Source: Brevibacillus sp. JNUCC-41
GTDB lineage: Bacteria > Bacillota > Bacilli > Bacillales > DSM-1321
Direction: 5' to 3'
Assembly (NCBI RefSeq): GCF_014844095.1
Contig: NZ_CP062163.1
Coordinates: 3,133,501-3,197,500 of the forward strand
DNA length: 64,000 nt
This document shows positions 50,154 through 59,818 of this stretch, piece after piece. How positions within the stretch are numbered: position 1 is the first letter of the stretch; the number at the start of each line of letters is the position of its first letter. Under the pieces are notes generated by a model, which saw nothing but the letters and a program-made list of their open reading frames with translations, had not been told where the DNA came from and ran no database searches. Position numbers and translations under genes: made by a program.

Positions 50154-51803
50154 TTGAAAAGGATGATAAAAGATTCTAGATTTCAAGGGTATAATATGAA
50201 GGGTTTTCAAAAGGACGTAACGGCAGGATTGGTTGTAGGTGTTGTAGCCATTCCTCTAGGATTGGCTTTTGCAATTGCTTCAGGCGTCGAACCAATATAT
50301 GGGTTATATACGACCATCATCGCTGGAATCCTCATATCGATTTTGGGTGGCTCCAAGTATCAAATTGGAGGACCAACCGGGGCGTTTGTTCCTTTATTAT
50401 TTGGAATCGTCATGCAATATGGGTATGAAAGTCTGCTTATTGCCGGGTTTTTAGCGGGGATGATATTAGTCTTGATGGGTCTTCTTAAGTTGGGCAATTT
50501 GATGAAGTTCATTCCCCGTCCAGTCATTATTGGATTTACAACAGGAATTGCGATAATAATCTTTTCAGGGCAAATTGCCAACTTCTTTGGCATGAAAGTG
50601 GAAAAACATGAAGCGTTCATGGATAACATGAAGGAACTGGTGATTAAAGCAGACACGATCAATATATATAGTGTGTTTGTTGCGATTATATGTTTTGTCG
50701 TCATACTGCTGGCACCTAGACTCCTGCCCCGAGTGCCGGGACCGCTTCTGGGCCTGCTGCTATCAACAATGGCAGCCTACTTTTTATTTCCCGATAAGGT
50801 GGCCACGATTGGTTCCACGTATGGAGCGATTCCGAAAGGTTTTCCGGAATTCCAAGTGCCGGAGCTTTCAGTGGAAGTCATTATTACACTCCTTCCCGTT
50901 GCGTTTACAATTGCCTTGTTAGGCGGTGTCGAGTCATTGTTATCCGCTACCGTGGCCGATAACATGGGGGGAACCAAGCATGATAGCAATAAGGAATTGG
51001 TTGGGCAAGGAATTGCGAACATCGCAACCCCATTCTTCGGCGGGATACCTGCAACAGGGGCTATTGCCAGGACAGCTACCAATATAAAAAGCGGGGCAGT
51101 CTCCCCGATGTCCGGAGTCATTCACGGTATTGTCGTTTTACTGGTTTTGCTGGTGCTTTCTCCATATGCAGCACATATACCTTTGGCTAGCATGGCTCCC
51201 ATATTGATGTTTGTTGCCTGGAATATGAGTGAAAGAAAGGAATTCGCTCATGTATTGAAAACGAAGACGTCGGATTCTGCGGTTTTGCTGGTCACCTTCC
51301 TCATCACTGTCTTCACTGATTTAATCATGGGAGTGGGAATCGGCTTATTGATTGCATTCATCACCTTCATTGCAAAAATGAGCAACACGTTAAAGGTTAG
51401 GGAAAGAAGTCATGAGATTACTGAGATTGTCCCAATTGATAATTCGGAGTCAAAGATCAATGTGTATAACTTGGAAGGTCCTCTCTTCTTTGGTTCGATA
51501 GACGTCCTGGAGTCATCGATATTGGAGAACTTGGATAATAAGACGAAAGTGTTGGTATTAAGCATGCGCCGGGTAACATATATGGACACTTCAGCAGAGG
51601 CTGCACTATTGGCGATTGTTAATCGCATCGGTAAATATAAGGGGAAATTAATCATTTCCGGAATCCAGCAGCAACCAAAGGAATTGTTACTCAGTACAGG
51701 TTTGTATCATAAGATAGAAAAACAGCACTTTTTTAAATCGAAGGAAGATGCCCTGTATTTTGCCAAGAAGCAGTTGAAGGGCAATTCGGATAAAGTAGTC
51801 TAA
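50154..51803 (+). CDS. SulP family anion transporter with STAS domain
   Basis: 549 residues from TTG 50154 (AAGGA 7 bases upstream); longer in-frame starts lack a ribosome site. Ten to twelve membrane helices cover about residues 25-415, with the SulP signature V-V-A-I-P-L-G-L-A-F-A-I-A-S-G-V-E-P-I-Y-G-L-Y near 35-57. A C-terminal STAS domain (about 430-530) has V-T-Y-M-D-T-S-A. SulP members carry sulfate, bicarbonate or dicarboxylates; specificity is not readable here. Confidence 0.87.
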   Translation: MKRMIKDSRFQGYNMKGFQKDVTAGLVVGVVAIPLGLAFAIASGVEPIYGLYTTIIAGILISILGGSKYQIGGPTGAFVPLLFGIVMQYGYESLLIAGFLAGMILVLMGLLKLGNLMKFIPRPVIIGFTTGIAIIIFSGQIANFFGMKVEKHEAFMDNMKELVIKADTINIYSVFVAIICFVVILLAPRLLPRVPGPLLGLLLSTMAAYFLFPDKVATIGSTYGAIPKGFPEFQVPELSVEVIITLLPVAFTIALLGGVESLLSATVADNMGGTKHDSNKELVGQGIANIATPFFGGIPATGAIARTATNIKSGAVSPMSGVIHGIVVLLVLLVLSPYAAHIPLASMAPILMFVAWNMSERKEFAHVLKTKTSDSAVLLVTFLITVFTDLIMGVGIGLLIAFITFIAKMSNTLKVRERSHEITEIVPIDNSESKINVYNLEGPLFFGSIDVLESSILENLDNKTKVLVLSMRRVTYMDTSAEAALLAIVNRIGKYKGKLIISGIQQQPKELLLSTGLYHKIEKQHFFKSKEDALYFAKKQLKGNSDKVV

Positions 51804-51820
51804 TAGATTCATCCTCGAAG

Positions 51821-51884
51821 TCACCTTTTAGGATAGTTATGTTATAGTATCGTTAACAGTAGATTTTAAAAGAAGGTGACTATC
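51821..51884 (+). promoter_or_regulatory. Inverted repeat around the promoter of the MerR-type gene
   Basis: AGTCACCTTTTA (about 51820-51831) is mirrored by TTTAAAAGAAGGTGACT (51865-51882). A TAGTAT -10-like sequence lies between. It may be an autoregulatory or looping site. Confidence 0.35.
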
Positions 51885-51887
51885 TGG

Positions 51888-52301
51888 GTGAATGTATATC
51901 GGATTGGCCAGCTTGCTGAACTTGCGAATGTTTCGCGAAGAACCATTGACTATTACACACAATTAGGAATGCTGAACTATGAAAAAACTGGGTCAAGATA
52001 TCGATATTACACAGAAGATGCTTTAAATCGTCTTCAAATGATTAATCGGTATAAGGAACAGAATATGCCGTTGACTGAAATCAAGGAACGGTTACAAGTC
52101 TTGTCTGAAACCACAGTTGAGTCCGAGCAAGTCCTCTTGATGGTGGACAAGATATCTACAGATCTTAAAGGACTGGAGAATGAATTGCTTGAATTAAAAC
52201 CGTTACTGGAACAGCTCGATGAACAGCAATTAACATATGCTGCACAACAGCTTTCCGTTCGGGGCAGCTCTTTATTGAGCATCATTGCCATGCTCACTTA
52301 A
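51888..52301 (+). CDS. MerR-family transcriptional regulator
   Basis: 137 residues from GTG 51888. Winged helix-turn-helix at the N terminus: Y-R-I-G-Q-L-A-E-L-A-N-V-S-R-R-T-I-D-Y-Y-T-Q-L-G-M-L, then S-R-Y-R-Y-Y. A dimerisation coiled coil (about 75-115) and a short Gln/Ser-rich C terminus follow, without Cys that would suggest metal sensing. It lies in the same direction 85 bases after sulP and could regulate it or itself. Confidence 0.82.
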   Translation: MNVYRIGQLAELANVSRRTIDYYTQLGMLNYEKTGSRYRYYTEDALNRLQMINRYKEQNMPLTEIKERLQVLSETTVESEQVLLMVDKISTDLKGLENELLELKPLLEQLDEQQLTYAAQQLSVRGSSLLSIIAMLT

Positions 52302-52312
52302 GCTAATTGCCG

Positions 52313-52356
52313 AGTTCAACAAAAAAGACCTGATTGGGTCTTTTTTTTGTTGAACT
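52313..52356 (+). terminator. Terminator after the MerR-type gene
   Basis: AGTTCAACAAAAAAGACC / GGGTCTTTTTTTTGTTGAACT, long stem with T-run. Confidence 0.85.
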
Positions 52357-52527
52357 GTTGATTTGAAAATCTATATCCAAACTCATAAACTGAGCTTTAT
52401 ACGATAGCAGTACTTTATTTTTGCTGAACTGACTCTATAAATCTTTTTTTCGATAAAGATGAAGGATATAAGGGAATGGAAAAAGAAGAACTTAAATATC
52501 TACTACTATATGATGAGGTGAAAGGGA

Positions 52528-54045
52528 ATGATTGGATCAATAGTTACGACGGTAAAAGGACATCTTCAAGGTACTATGGAAAACGATATATGCGTTTGGC
52601 GTGGAGTCAGATATGCTAAAGCGCCGATCGAGGATCTGCGTTTCCGCTCACCGGAGCCAGTTGATAAGTGGAGCGGTATCATCGATGCAGTGGATTTTGG
52701 TCCCATTCCCCCGCAGCCGATGGATCGGGCGGTAAGAACAGGAATGGCCGGAAATGAAAAAATGGATGAGGATTGTTTGTTCTTGAATATTTGGTCACCT
52801 AGAGCTGATGATAAAAAACGCCCGGTCATGGTCTGGATTCCTGGAGGAGCATATATAACGGGAGCTGGATCCATTGATATGTACAATGGACATTTACTGG
52901 CTAAAAATGGAGATGTAGTCGTAGTAAGCATCAACTATAGGCTGGGGGCACTGGGATATCTGGATTTTACCGAGTTTGCAGGTGATGGGGAAATATTTGA
53001 AACCAATTTAGGTTTACGTGATCAAGTTGCGTCTCTTAAATGGGTTAAGGAGAATATAGAAGTGTTTGGCGGCGACCCTGATAATGTTACGATATTTGGT
53101 GAATCAGCTGGAGGCAATGCGGTTACCACTATACTTACCGTTCCATCAGCGAGAGGTCTTTTTAAACAGGCCATTGCAGAAAGTCCCGCTCCGACATCTG
53201 TTTACGGAAAAGGATTTGCGCGCCAATTCAGTGAACGGTTCCTTGAGATATTGGGCATTGGAAAGAATGAATTCCATCGGTTAAAAACACTTCCAGTTCA
53301 AGAGATTGTCGCGGCATCCTACCAAATCTTACAGGAAAACTCACAAGCCATGCCGGGCTCACTATCCTTTGGACCTGTCGTAGATGGTGACTTCCTGCCC
53401 GATTATCCACTAGATTCGATTCGATCCGGAAAAGTAAAGGGAATACCCTTGCTTATAGGAACAAATAGGGACGAAGCGACCTTATTCGAACAGATGGATC
53501 CCCCTTTGATCCCAACTAATGCGGCAATGATTCATAAAATGTTCGAAAATACAGATCCAGAGGCGAAAGAGCGAATTACGAATGCTTATATAAACTACCC
53601 AGAAAAGAAAGCTGTGCTTGGCCTTGGCCGTGATGCGACCTTCCATATTCCCTCGGTTTGGTATGCGGAGGCATACAGCCGCTTTGAAAAAAAAACTTGG
53701 ATGTACCGTTTTGATTATAAAACGGCGGCAATGCGCATAAGTAAATTAGGGGCGACGCATGGTATAGAAATCCCTTTTGCCTTCCAGACTTTCGACTCGG
53801 CATTTGGGAAACGGATCACTTCATTTGGTTCAAGGTCAGCTGCCCTAAAGGTTTCCCACAGAATGCAGGGCCATTGGGTCAACTTTGCGAAACATGGAAA
53901 CCCCAATCCCCCGGAAGGTGAAACTTGGCCAAAATATGATGAAACCAACCACTACACCATGATTTTTGATAAAAAGGATTATATTGAAAAAGACCCTGAC
54001 AGGATGATAAGGTTGGCATGGGAAGGGGTGGGGATTTACAAGTGA
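52528..54045 (+). CDS. Type-B carboxylesterase (PnbA-like)
   Basis: 505 residues. Cholinesterase-type alpha/beta hydrolase: oxyanion region W-I-P-G-G-A-Y near 105, nucleophile elbow F-G-E-S-A-G-G near 190, acid Glu in N-R-D-E-A near 314 and His in T-H-G-I-E-I-P-F near 410. It is cytoplasmic, like B. subtilis p-nitrobenzyl esterase. Its stop overlaps the next gene's GTG (54042). Confidence 0.87.
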   Translation: MIGSIVTTVKGHLQGTMENDICVWRGVRYAKAPIEDLRFRSPEPVDKWSGIIDAVDFGPIPPQPMDRAVRTGMAGNEKMDEDCLFLNIWSPRADDKKRPVMVWIPGGAYITGAGSIDMYNGHLLAKNGDVVVVSINYRLGALGYLDFTEFAGDGEIFETNLGLRDQVASLKWVKENIEVFGGDPDNVTIFGESAGGNAVTTILTVPSARGLFKQAIAESPAPTSVYGKGFARQFSERFLEILGIGKNEFHRLKTLPVQEIVAASYQILQENSQAMPGSLSFGPVVDGDFLPDYPLDSIRSGKVKGIPLLIGTNRDEATLFEQMDPPLIPTNAAMIHKMFENTDPEAKERITNAYINYPEKKAVLGLGRDATFHIPSVWYAEAYSRFEKKTWMYRFDYKTAAMRISKLGATHGIEIPFAFQTFDSAFGKRITSFGSRSAALKVSHRMQGHWVNFAKHGNPNPPEGETWPKYDETNHYTMIFDKKDYIEKDPDRMIRLAWEGVGIYK

Positions 54046-54311
54046 AAAATAGTGGATGGGAAGAAAGAGGGTTGAACTTGGATATCAATAATTTCATGTC
54101 AACGAAAGGTTATGCGAAAATTTTGGATCAGGAATATCCATTAGTTTCTTACAGAGAAGAGTTCTATTTGAATCCATGGATGATTTATAAGGATGACAAC
54201 TCATTGGGACTTTTATCGAAACGGGCTGAGGAAAGTTTCAATGAGTTGTCATTGGAAGATTGGAAAAGGTATGGAATAGACGGCTGGGGCCTAGCCCGGC
54301 AGATTATATGA
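54042..54311 (+). CDS. Small protein of unknown function, coupled to the esterase
   Basis: 89 residues from GTG 54042, whose GTGA overlaps the esterase stop; AAGGGG lies upstream. Aromatic-rich and acidic (Y-A-K-I-L-D-Q-E-Y-P-L-V-S-Y-R-E-E-F-Y-L-N-P-W-M). No known motif. The overlap points to coupled translation with the esterase. Confidence 0.5.
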   Translation: MKNSGWEERGLNLDINNFMSTKGYAKILDQEYPLVSYREEFYLNPWMIYKDDNSLGLLSKRAEESFNELSLEDWKRYGIDGWGLARQII

Positions 54312-54359
54312 AAACTATGAAAACAAAAGGGGAATCATTGCCTAGAATGGGAGCAACAT

Positions 54360-55709
54360 ATGGAGAAAAATAAACTGCATCGTGAATTATCATCGAGTCA
54401 AATCACAATGATTGCCATGGGGTGTGCAATTGGCACCGGATTATTTTTGGGGAGCGGCCTTGCGATTTCTACGGCAGGTCCAAGTGTACTTATCAGCTAT
54501 GCAATTGGTGCATTCATTGTCCTTCTGCTGATGGGCTGTTTGGCGGAAATGACTGTAGCCCACCCAACATCGGGATCCTTTGGGACCATTGCTGAAAAAT
54601 ATATAAGTCCATTTGCGGGTTTTGTTGTGAGATATTCATATTGGATAGCGAATGTCCTTGCCATCGGTGTCGAGGTGAGTGCCATCGCTGTTTATATGAA
54701 ATATTGGTTCCCGGATGTACCTGGGAGCGTTTGGATTTTCCTTTTTGCTGCACTGCTAATCTATGTAAATGCGACGAGTGTCAATACATTCGGGAATTTT
54801 GAGTATGTATTTTCCATGATCAAAATCAGCGCCATTGTCATATTCATACTACTGGGCGCCTACGTGGTGTTTGGCGCCGAACCGTCAAGCGGAATCGGTG
54901 TAGAGAACTATGCCAATGATGGCGGTTTTATGCCTTTCGGTTTTTGGGGGCTCTGGGTCGCCATATTCATTTCTCTCTTCAGCTTTTTAGGAACTGAGTT
55001 GATTGCGGTGACGGCGGGGGAAGCGAAGGATCCGGATATTGCCGTCCCTAAAGCTTTGAAGGCAACTGTCTTCAGGCTTGCCACTTTTTATGTACTGACA
55101 ATCGGGATCATGTTAATGATTGTTCCCTGGCAATCGGCCGGTATTGATAAAAGCCCATTTGTTAGGGTTATGGAAACCCTGAATGTTCCCGGGGCATCGG
55201 GGATCATGAATTTCATTATTTTAACCGCTGCAATATCTGCAATGAACAGTCAATTATATGCCTCCACCAGAATGATATTTTCATTATCCGAGCAAAAGCA
55301 GGCTCCAGCCCTCTTTCAAAAAGTGAGCAATAAAGGAGTCCCGGTAAGGGCCCTCCTCATATCCACTTTGGGCATATTTCTTGCTGCAGGAGTTAAGGTC
55401 CTGCTTCCGGATACTTCATATGCATTCATGATGGGCATATCGATGTTCGGAGCCATTTTTACCTGGTTCATGGTGTTCATTTCCCACTTATTTTTCAGGA
55501 AGAGGTGGGAGAAATCCGGGGGACGCAAATTACCTGTTAAAATGTATGGATTTCCATATCTAACGCTACTTGGTGCATTTCTTTTGTTTGCTTTGACGGT
55601 ATCCACCTGGTTCACTGGCCCGTTTAAAATTGTACTCCAGTTCGGTGTACCATGGCTGATCTTTCTTTGCATTGTTTATGCATTGATGTCGAAAATCAAA
55701 AGAATGTAA
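54360..55709 (+). CDS. Amino-acid permease (APC superfamily, AAT type)
   Basis: 449 residues with twelve membrane helices. The helix-1 signature is [17 protein letters not shown], near residue 20, where AAT permeases bind the amino-acid backbone, followed by G-P-S-V-L-I-S-Y. It is 17 bases before kynA and likely in one operon, so tryptophan or another aromatic amino acid is a reasonable substrate; this is inference from position. Confidence 0.83.
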   Translation: MEKNKLHRELSSSQITMIAMGCAIGTGLFLGSGLAISTAGPSVLISYAIGAFIVLLLMGCLAEMTVAHPTSGSFGTIAEKYISPFAGFVVRYSYWIANVLAIGVEVSAIAVYMKYWFPDVPGSVWIFLFAALLIYVNATSVNTFGNFEYVFSMIKISAIVIFILLGAYVVFGAEPSSGIGVENYANDGGFMPFGFWGLWVAIFISLFSFLGTELIAVTAGEAKDPDIAVPKALKATVFRLATFYVLTIGIMLMIVPWQSAGIDKSPFVRVMETLNVPGASGIMNFIILTAAISAMNSQLYASTRMIFSLSEQKQAPALFQKVSNKGVPVRALLISTLGIFLAAGVKVLLPDTSYAFMMGISMFGAIFTWFMVFISHLFFRKRWEKSGGRKLPVKMYGFPYLTLLGAFLLFALTVSTWFTGPFKIVLQFGVPWLIFLCIVYALMSKIKRM

Positions 55710-55726
55710 AGGGAAAGAGGGATAGT

Positions 55727-56572
55727 ATGGATAAGGGTCCAAGAGATGAACACCGTCCGGAAGAAAGTATGGTAACTGATTTTGAAAAAGATATGTCCTA
55801 TGGGGACTACCTGCATTTAAAGCAAATATTATCAAGTCAGCATCGGCTTTCCGGTCATCACGATGAAATGTTGTTCATCATCATTCACCAAACAAGTGAA
55901 TTATGGATGAAATTGATCCTCCATGAATTGACTGCAGCAACAGCCCTTATTGAGGCAGGACGTTTGGAGCCTTCCTTTAAGATGCTATCCCGAGTGGCCA
56001 GGATCCAACAGCAACTTGTTCAATCCTGGAATGTGCTTTCGACCTTGACGCCATCCGATTATATGGAATTCCGGGAGAAACTAGGAAACTCTTCAGGGTT
56101 CCAATCATTTCAGAACAGGTTGATAGAATTTGCAATGGGTCAAAAGAATTCGCAAATATTGGCCGTTTTCCGTCACAAGCCCGAGCTTTATGAGTCGATG
56201 ATGGCAGCCTTGAATAAACCTAGTATTTATGATGCGGCTATAGGGGCTTTGGCTGCAAGAGGGCTTCCCATTGATCAATCGGTCCGGAACAGGGATTGGT
56301 CTGTAATTTATCAGGGAAATGCAAGTGTTGAAAACGCGTGGCTGACAGTTTACCGTGATGTGCATAAATACTGGGATTTATATGAATTGGCCGAAAAGCT
56401 CGTGGATATTGGAAGTCAACAACAGTTCTGGAGATTCAATCATATGAGCACCGTCGAACGGATCATCGGTAATAAAAAGGGAACTGGCGGATCGTCCGGT
56501 GTAAGTTATCTTAAGAAAGTGGTCGAACAGCCATTTTTTCCTGAGCTTTGGACATTAAGGACCAAACTGTAA
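55727..56572 (+). CDS. kynA: Tryptophan 2,3-dioxygenase
   Basis: 281 residues from ATG 55727 (AGAGGGA upstream). KynA opens the indole ring of tryptophan with O2 to N-formylkynurenine, using haem. Family blocks: S-Y-G-D-Y-L-x-L at the N terminus, [18 protein letters not shown] with the catalytic-site His, Y-M-E-F-R near 105, and F-R-H-K near 135. The C-terminal G-T-G-G-S-S-G-V-x-Y-L substrate-binding loop and its proximal His region ([11 protein letters not shown]) look intact. It is followed by an eroded kynB. Confidence 0.9.
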   Translation: MDKGPRDEHRPEESMVTDFEKDMSYGDYLHLKQILSSQHRLSGHHDEMLFIIIHQTSELWMKLILHELTAATALIEAGRLEPSFKMLSRVARIQQQLVQSWNVLSTLTPSDYMEFREKLGNSSGFQSFQNRLIEFAMGQKNSQILAVFRHKPELYESMMAALNKPSIYDAAIGALAARGLPIDQSVRNRDWSVIYQGNASVENAWLTVYRDVHKYWDLYELAEKLVDIGSQQQFWRFNHMSTVERIIGNKKGTGGSSGVSYLKKVVEQPFFPELWTLRTKL

Positions 56573-56595
56573 GCTCGGACTTGCGGGAGAAATAC

Positions 56596-56955
56596 ATGAA
56601 TCAATGGTTAGATATTTTAAAGCGCCTGAATGAAAATACGCTATATTGGCCAGGAGATACGCAATATTCAAATCGGCTGAATTCATCAATGGCTGAAGGG
56701 TCAACTGTCACTGTAGGGGAAAATGGAAGGAAATCCTATTTGTATATTGGCACTGCTACTGTGGTGGATGCAGCTGAAGCATTGGCATGAAAGATATTGA
56801 AGGCATACAGGGGGCCGGCAGTTGCTGACAAGAGGTCAATGGAAGGGCTGGTCCTTGACTGACTGGAGCCTGGACTGTACGATTTGGCCGCATTGCCGGT
56901 TGCATGAGGGGAAGGGAGTCCGGTCAGGGCCGCTGTGAAAAAGAAAGGCAGATGG
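56596..56955 (+). pseudogene. kynB: Eroded kynurenine formamidase gene
   Basis: ATG 56596 with GGGAGA upstream starts M-N-Q-W-L-D-I-L-K-R-L-N-E-N-T-L-Y-W-P-G-D-T, the KynB N terminus, and later Y-I-G-T-A-T-V-V-D-A. The H-x-G-T-H-x-D-A-P metal-binding block between them is gone, and the frame stops at 56790. A shifted fragment at 56868-56950 still reads P-G-L-Y-D-L-A-A-L-P, then G-S-P-V-R-A-A-V, the KynB C terminus. So the gene has an internal deletion, stops and a frameshift and cannot make the enzyme. kynU, which normally follows, is absent. Confidence 0.75.
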
Positions 56956-56967
56956 GGAGAGATAAGG

Positions 56968-57621
56968 ATGGGCAAAATTGGAGTTTATGGATCTTCCTTC
57001 GATCCGGTCACGAATGTGCATTTATGGACAGCATCGACCATTGCGCATCGTGCAAAGCTAGACAAGGTGATTTTTTTACCTTGCACAAATGGCCGTATCG
57101 ATAAACAGATGAAAACAAGCAATGAACATCGGTGGGAAATGCTAAATTTGGCAATAGGGGGCAACCCGCTATTCGAAGTTAGTGATTATGAAATCAATGA
57201 ACGCGCCGGAACGAGTAAACAATATACTTGGTACACGATGGAATATTTTAAATCACGATTTCCAAATGACGAAGTTTATTTCATAATGGGTGCAGATTTA
57301 CTTGAAGATATTGATAATCAAGAGTTACCGGTACACTTACGATGGAAATTCAGGGAAAAATTGATTGCCAATCATAAATTCATCGTCATGGCACGGGATG
57401 GGATCGATATGCTGAAAATCATTTCCAAAAGTCCATTGCTAAGAAATTATGATGATGGCAATACATTTCACCTTATAGATAAAGGGCTTTCCATGGAAAT
57501 CAGTTCTACATATATAAGGGATGAATTCGCGATGGGCGGGGAGCCAAGATATTTACTGCCTGATAAGTGTTATCAGTATATCGTGGACAATAAGCTGTAT
57601 CAAAAAGCATCAAATTCATAA
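56968..57621 (+). CDS. NadD-like nicotinate-nucleotide adenylyltransferase
   Basis: 217 residues from ATG 56968 (GGGGAGA upstream). Nucleotidyltransferase fold: G-S-S-F-D-P-V-T-N-V-H-L-W at the N terminus (the family has G-x-F-D-P-x-H-x-G-H; the second His is present but the Gly-His is changed to Leu-Trp), I-M-G-A-D-L-L near 115 and the C-terminal I-S-S-T-Y-I-R. It is probably a paralogue of the essential NadD. Its place behind kynA-kynB suggests a link to tryptophan or NAD metabolism, but the altered motif leaves the substrate open. Confidence 0.72.
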   Translation: MGKIGVYGSSFDPVTNVHLWTASTIAHRAKLDKVIFLPCTNGRIDKQMKTSNEHRWEMLNLAIGGNPLFEVSDYEINERAGTSKQYTWYTMEYFKSRFPNDEVYFIMGADLLEDIDNQELPVHLRWKFREKLIANHKFIVMARDGIDMLKIISKSPLLRNYDDGNTFHLIDKGLSMEISSTYIRDEFAMGGEPRYLLPDKCYQYIVDNKLYQKASNS

Positions 57622-57637
57622 GTGTTGGCCAGGTATT

Positions 57638-57674
57638 AAAGGGCTCGATCTCCCCGTTGGATCGAGCCCTTTTC
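57638..57674 (+). terminator. Terminator after the NadD-like gene
   Basis: AAAGGGCTCGATC / GATCGAGCCCTTT with T-run. Confidence 0.88.
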
Positions 57675-57726
57675 GTTTGGGAAGTTTGCATTGAAATAAA
57701 AGTACATGTTTATTTATAAAACACAG

Positions 57727-57756
57727 TTGACAACTTGGTATACTTTGCTTTATGTT
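57727..57756 (+). promoter_or_regulatory. Promoter of the sulfate ABC operon
   Basis: TTGACA (57727-57732), 18-base spacer, TATGTT (57751-57756). Confidence 0.5.
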
Positions 57757-57768
57757 AATATAAGTAAA

Positions 57769-57845
57769 TTCAGAATATTTGCTGATCAGAGAACTGAAGG
57801 CATACTATCTCCAAAAATAAAAAGGGAAGTAGTGTGCTTTTTTTG
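57769..57845 (+). promoter_or_regulatory. Attenuator-like leader of the sulfate operon
   Basis: A terminator (GCATACTA 57800-57807 with TAGTGTGC 57830-57837, then seven T) sits between the promoter and sbp. A small hairpin TTCAG/CTGAA (57769-57773 and 57794-57798) abuts it. It is too short for an S-box or T-box and matches none I know; possible RNA-based or protein-based control. Confidence 0.5.
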
Positions 57846-57868
57846 TTGCAAAAAACAGGGGGGATTCC

Positions 57869-58900
57869 ATGAAAAAATTGATGGTATTATTGACAAGTTT
57901 GATTTTAGCCTTCGGTGTACTTGCAGGATGCAACTCGGAAAAAACGGAAGGGGATGGGTCATCAAAGTCAGTCGAGCTACTGAATGTGTCATATGATCCG
58001 ACACGGGAATTGTACCAGGAATTCAATGAAGCATTCGTGAAGCACTGGAAAGAAGAATCCGGTCAGGATGTAACGATTCAACAATCACATGGCGGATCTG
58101 GTAAACAGGGCAGGGCCGTAATTGATGGATTGGAGGCGGATGTCGTTACATTGGCATTGGCTTATGATATTGATGCCATTTATGAAGCGAGTAACCTATT
58201 AGCGAAGGATTGGCAAAAACGTTTACCGGAAAACTCGACACCATACACATCAACGATTGTGTTTTTGGTGAAAAAAGATAACCCTAAAGGCATTAAAGAT
58301 TGGGATGATCTTATTAAAAAGGATGTATCCGTCATTACACCAAACCCAAAGACAAGCGGAGGGGCAAGGTGGAATTACCTGGCTGCCTGGGCTTATGCAG
58401 AGAAGAATTTCGATAAAGACGAAACTAAAGTGAAGGATTTCATGAAAAAACTTTATCAGAACGTTGAAGTCCTGGATTCAGGGGCCCGCGGTGCAACCAC
58501 GACTTTTGTAGAAAGGGGTATTGGTGACGTACTTATCGCTTGGGAGAATGAAGCCTATTTAACACTGGAAGAATTCGGTGATGACAAATATGAAATCGTC
58601 AATCCTTCCATCAGTATATTAGCAGAGCCACCGGTAGCTGTTGTCGACGAAGTGGTCGAGAAAAAAGGAACAAAGGAAGTGGCTGAAGCTTACCTGGAAT
58701 ACCTATATACGGATGTCGGTCAGGAAATTGCCGCGAAAAACTTCTATCGTCCGAGGGATGAGAAGGTTCTGGCTGAATACGAAGACCAATTTGCAAAAAT
58801 CGATATGGTTACTGTTGAAGATACGTTTGGCGGCTGGAAAAAGGCCCAAGAAACACATTTTAATGATGGCGGTACATTTGACGAGATTTATCAGCAGTAA
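57869..58900 (+). CDS. sbp: Sulfate-binding lipoprotein (Sbp)
   Basis: 343 residues. Lipobox V-L-A-G-C at about residues 17-21. Sulfate/thiosulfate-binding family blocks: [13 protein letters not shown] near 38, H-G-G-S-G-K-Q near 77, [13 protein letters not shown] near 160, and G-A-R-G-A-T-T-T-F near 215. It captures sulfate outside the membrane for the CysT/CysW/CysA importer. First gene of the operon; GGGGG precedes the ATG. Confidence 0.92.
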   Translation: MKKLMVLLTSLILAFGVLAGCNSEKTEGDGSSKSVELLNVSYDPTRELYQEFNEAFVKHWKEESGQDVTIQQSHGGSGKQGRAVIDGLEADVVTLALAYDIDAIYEASNLLAKDWQKRLPENSTPYTSTIVFLVKKDNPKGIKDWDDLIKKDVSVITPNPKTSGGARWNYLAAWAYAEKNFDKDETKVKDFMKKLYQNVEVLDSGARGATTTFVERGIGDVLIAWENEAYLTLEEFGDDKYEIVNPSISILAEPPVAVVDEVVEKKGTKEVAEAYLEYLYTDVGQEIAAKNFYRPRDEKVLAEYEDQFAKIDMVTVEDTFGGWKKAQETHFNDGGTFDEIYQQ

Positions 58901-58905
58901 TAAGC

Positions 58906-58942
58906 ATGAAGGAGAAGATGGCTTTATCACCTTCTCCTTCAT
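58906..58942 (+). other. Intercistronic hairpin between sbp and cysT
   Basis: ATGAAGGAGAAG / CTTCTCCTTCAT, 12-bp perfect stem without a T-run. It may stabilise the upstream sbp mRNA to give more binding protein than permease. Confidence 0.6.
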
Positions 58943-58970
58943 AAATCGGAAAAAGAGCTGAGGCGAAGCT

Positions 58971-59810
58971 ATGAATATAGTGACAGAAGGTAGACAGACG
59001 AAAAAGAGGACCATACCCGGTTTTGGATTGACGATGGGTTTTACGTTACTTTATCTTTCCATCATCGTTTTGATACCGTTATCCATGGTTTTTCTAAACA
59101 CATTTTCAATGGGGCTTCAGGACTTTTGGGCGACCATAACTGAGCCGAGGGTTGTTGCTTCATATAAATTGAGTTTCCTGACAGCGTTAACTGCGGCCTT
59201 TGTGAACGCAGTTTTTGGTGTGTTAATTGCCTGGGTGCTTACTCGTTATGAGTTTCCCGGCAAACGGATCATCGATGGACTGGTGGATTTGCCTTTTGCC
59301 CTCCCTACTGCCGTGGCAGGAATTACTTTGACCACCTTGTACTCACCGAACGGATGGATTGGGCAATTTTTCGGCTTTAAAATCGCTTTCACTCCTGCCG
59401 GAATCATCATCGCCCTAATATTTATCGGCCTTCCATTCGTGGTGCGGATGGTTCAACCGGTGCTTGAAAATATCGAAAAAGGAATGGAAGAAGCGTCTGC
59501 TTCTTTAGGGGCGAATCGAATGCAGACATTCATTAAAATCATCTTCCCGGAATTGATTCCAGCGATATTGACGGGTTTTGCACTTTCGTTTGCGAGAGCA
59601 CTTGGAGAGTATGGGTCCGTAGTCTTCATTGCCGGAAATATGCCGTTTAAAACGGAGATTTCCCCGCTGATCATCATGACAAAGCTTGAACAATATGATT
59701 ATGAAGGGGCAACAGCTATTGCGGCCGTCATGCTCATGATTACATTTATAATTTTGTTCACCATCAATATCTTGCAATGGTGGACCGGCAAAAGGTATTC
59801 AGGGAAGTAG
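58971..59810 (+). CDS. cysT: Sulfate ABC transporter permease CysT
   Basis: 279 residues, six membrane helices. The cytoplasmic EAA-type loop E-E-A-S-A-S-L-G-A-N-R-M-Q-T-F-I-K-I-I-F-P (about residues 175-195) contacts CysA. Sulfate-permease features: D-L-P-F-A-L-P-T-A-V-A-G near 105, and A-R-A-L-G-E-Y-G-S-V-V-F near 210. It pairs with CysW. Confidence 0.9.
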   Translation: MNIVTEGRQTKKRTIPGFGLTMGFTLLYLSIIVLIPLSMVFLNTFSMGLQDFWATITEPRVVASYKLSFLTALTAAFVNAVFGVLIAWVLTRYEFPGKRIIDGLVDLPFALPTAVAGITLTTLYSPNGWIGQFFGFKIAFTPAGIIIALIFIGLPFVVRMVQPVLENIEKGMEEASASLGANRMQTFIKIIFPELIPAILTGFALSFARALGEYGSVVFIAGNMPFKTEISPLIIMTKLEQYDYEGATAIAAVMLMITFIILFTINILQWWTGKRYSGK

Positions 59811-59818
59811 GAGGAAAT

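Noticed and set aside
57797-57845. S-box or T-box before the sulfate operon
   Set aside because: The leader is too short, and neither the S-box core nor the T-box GGTGG motif is present.
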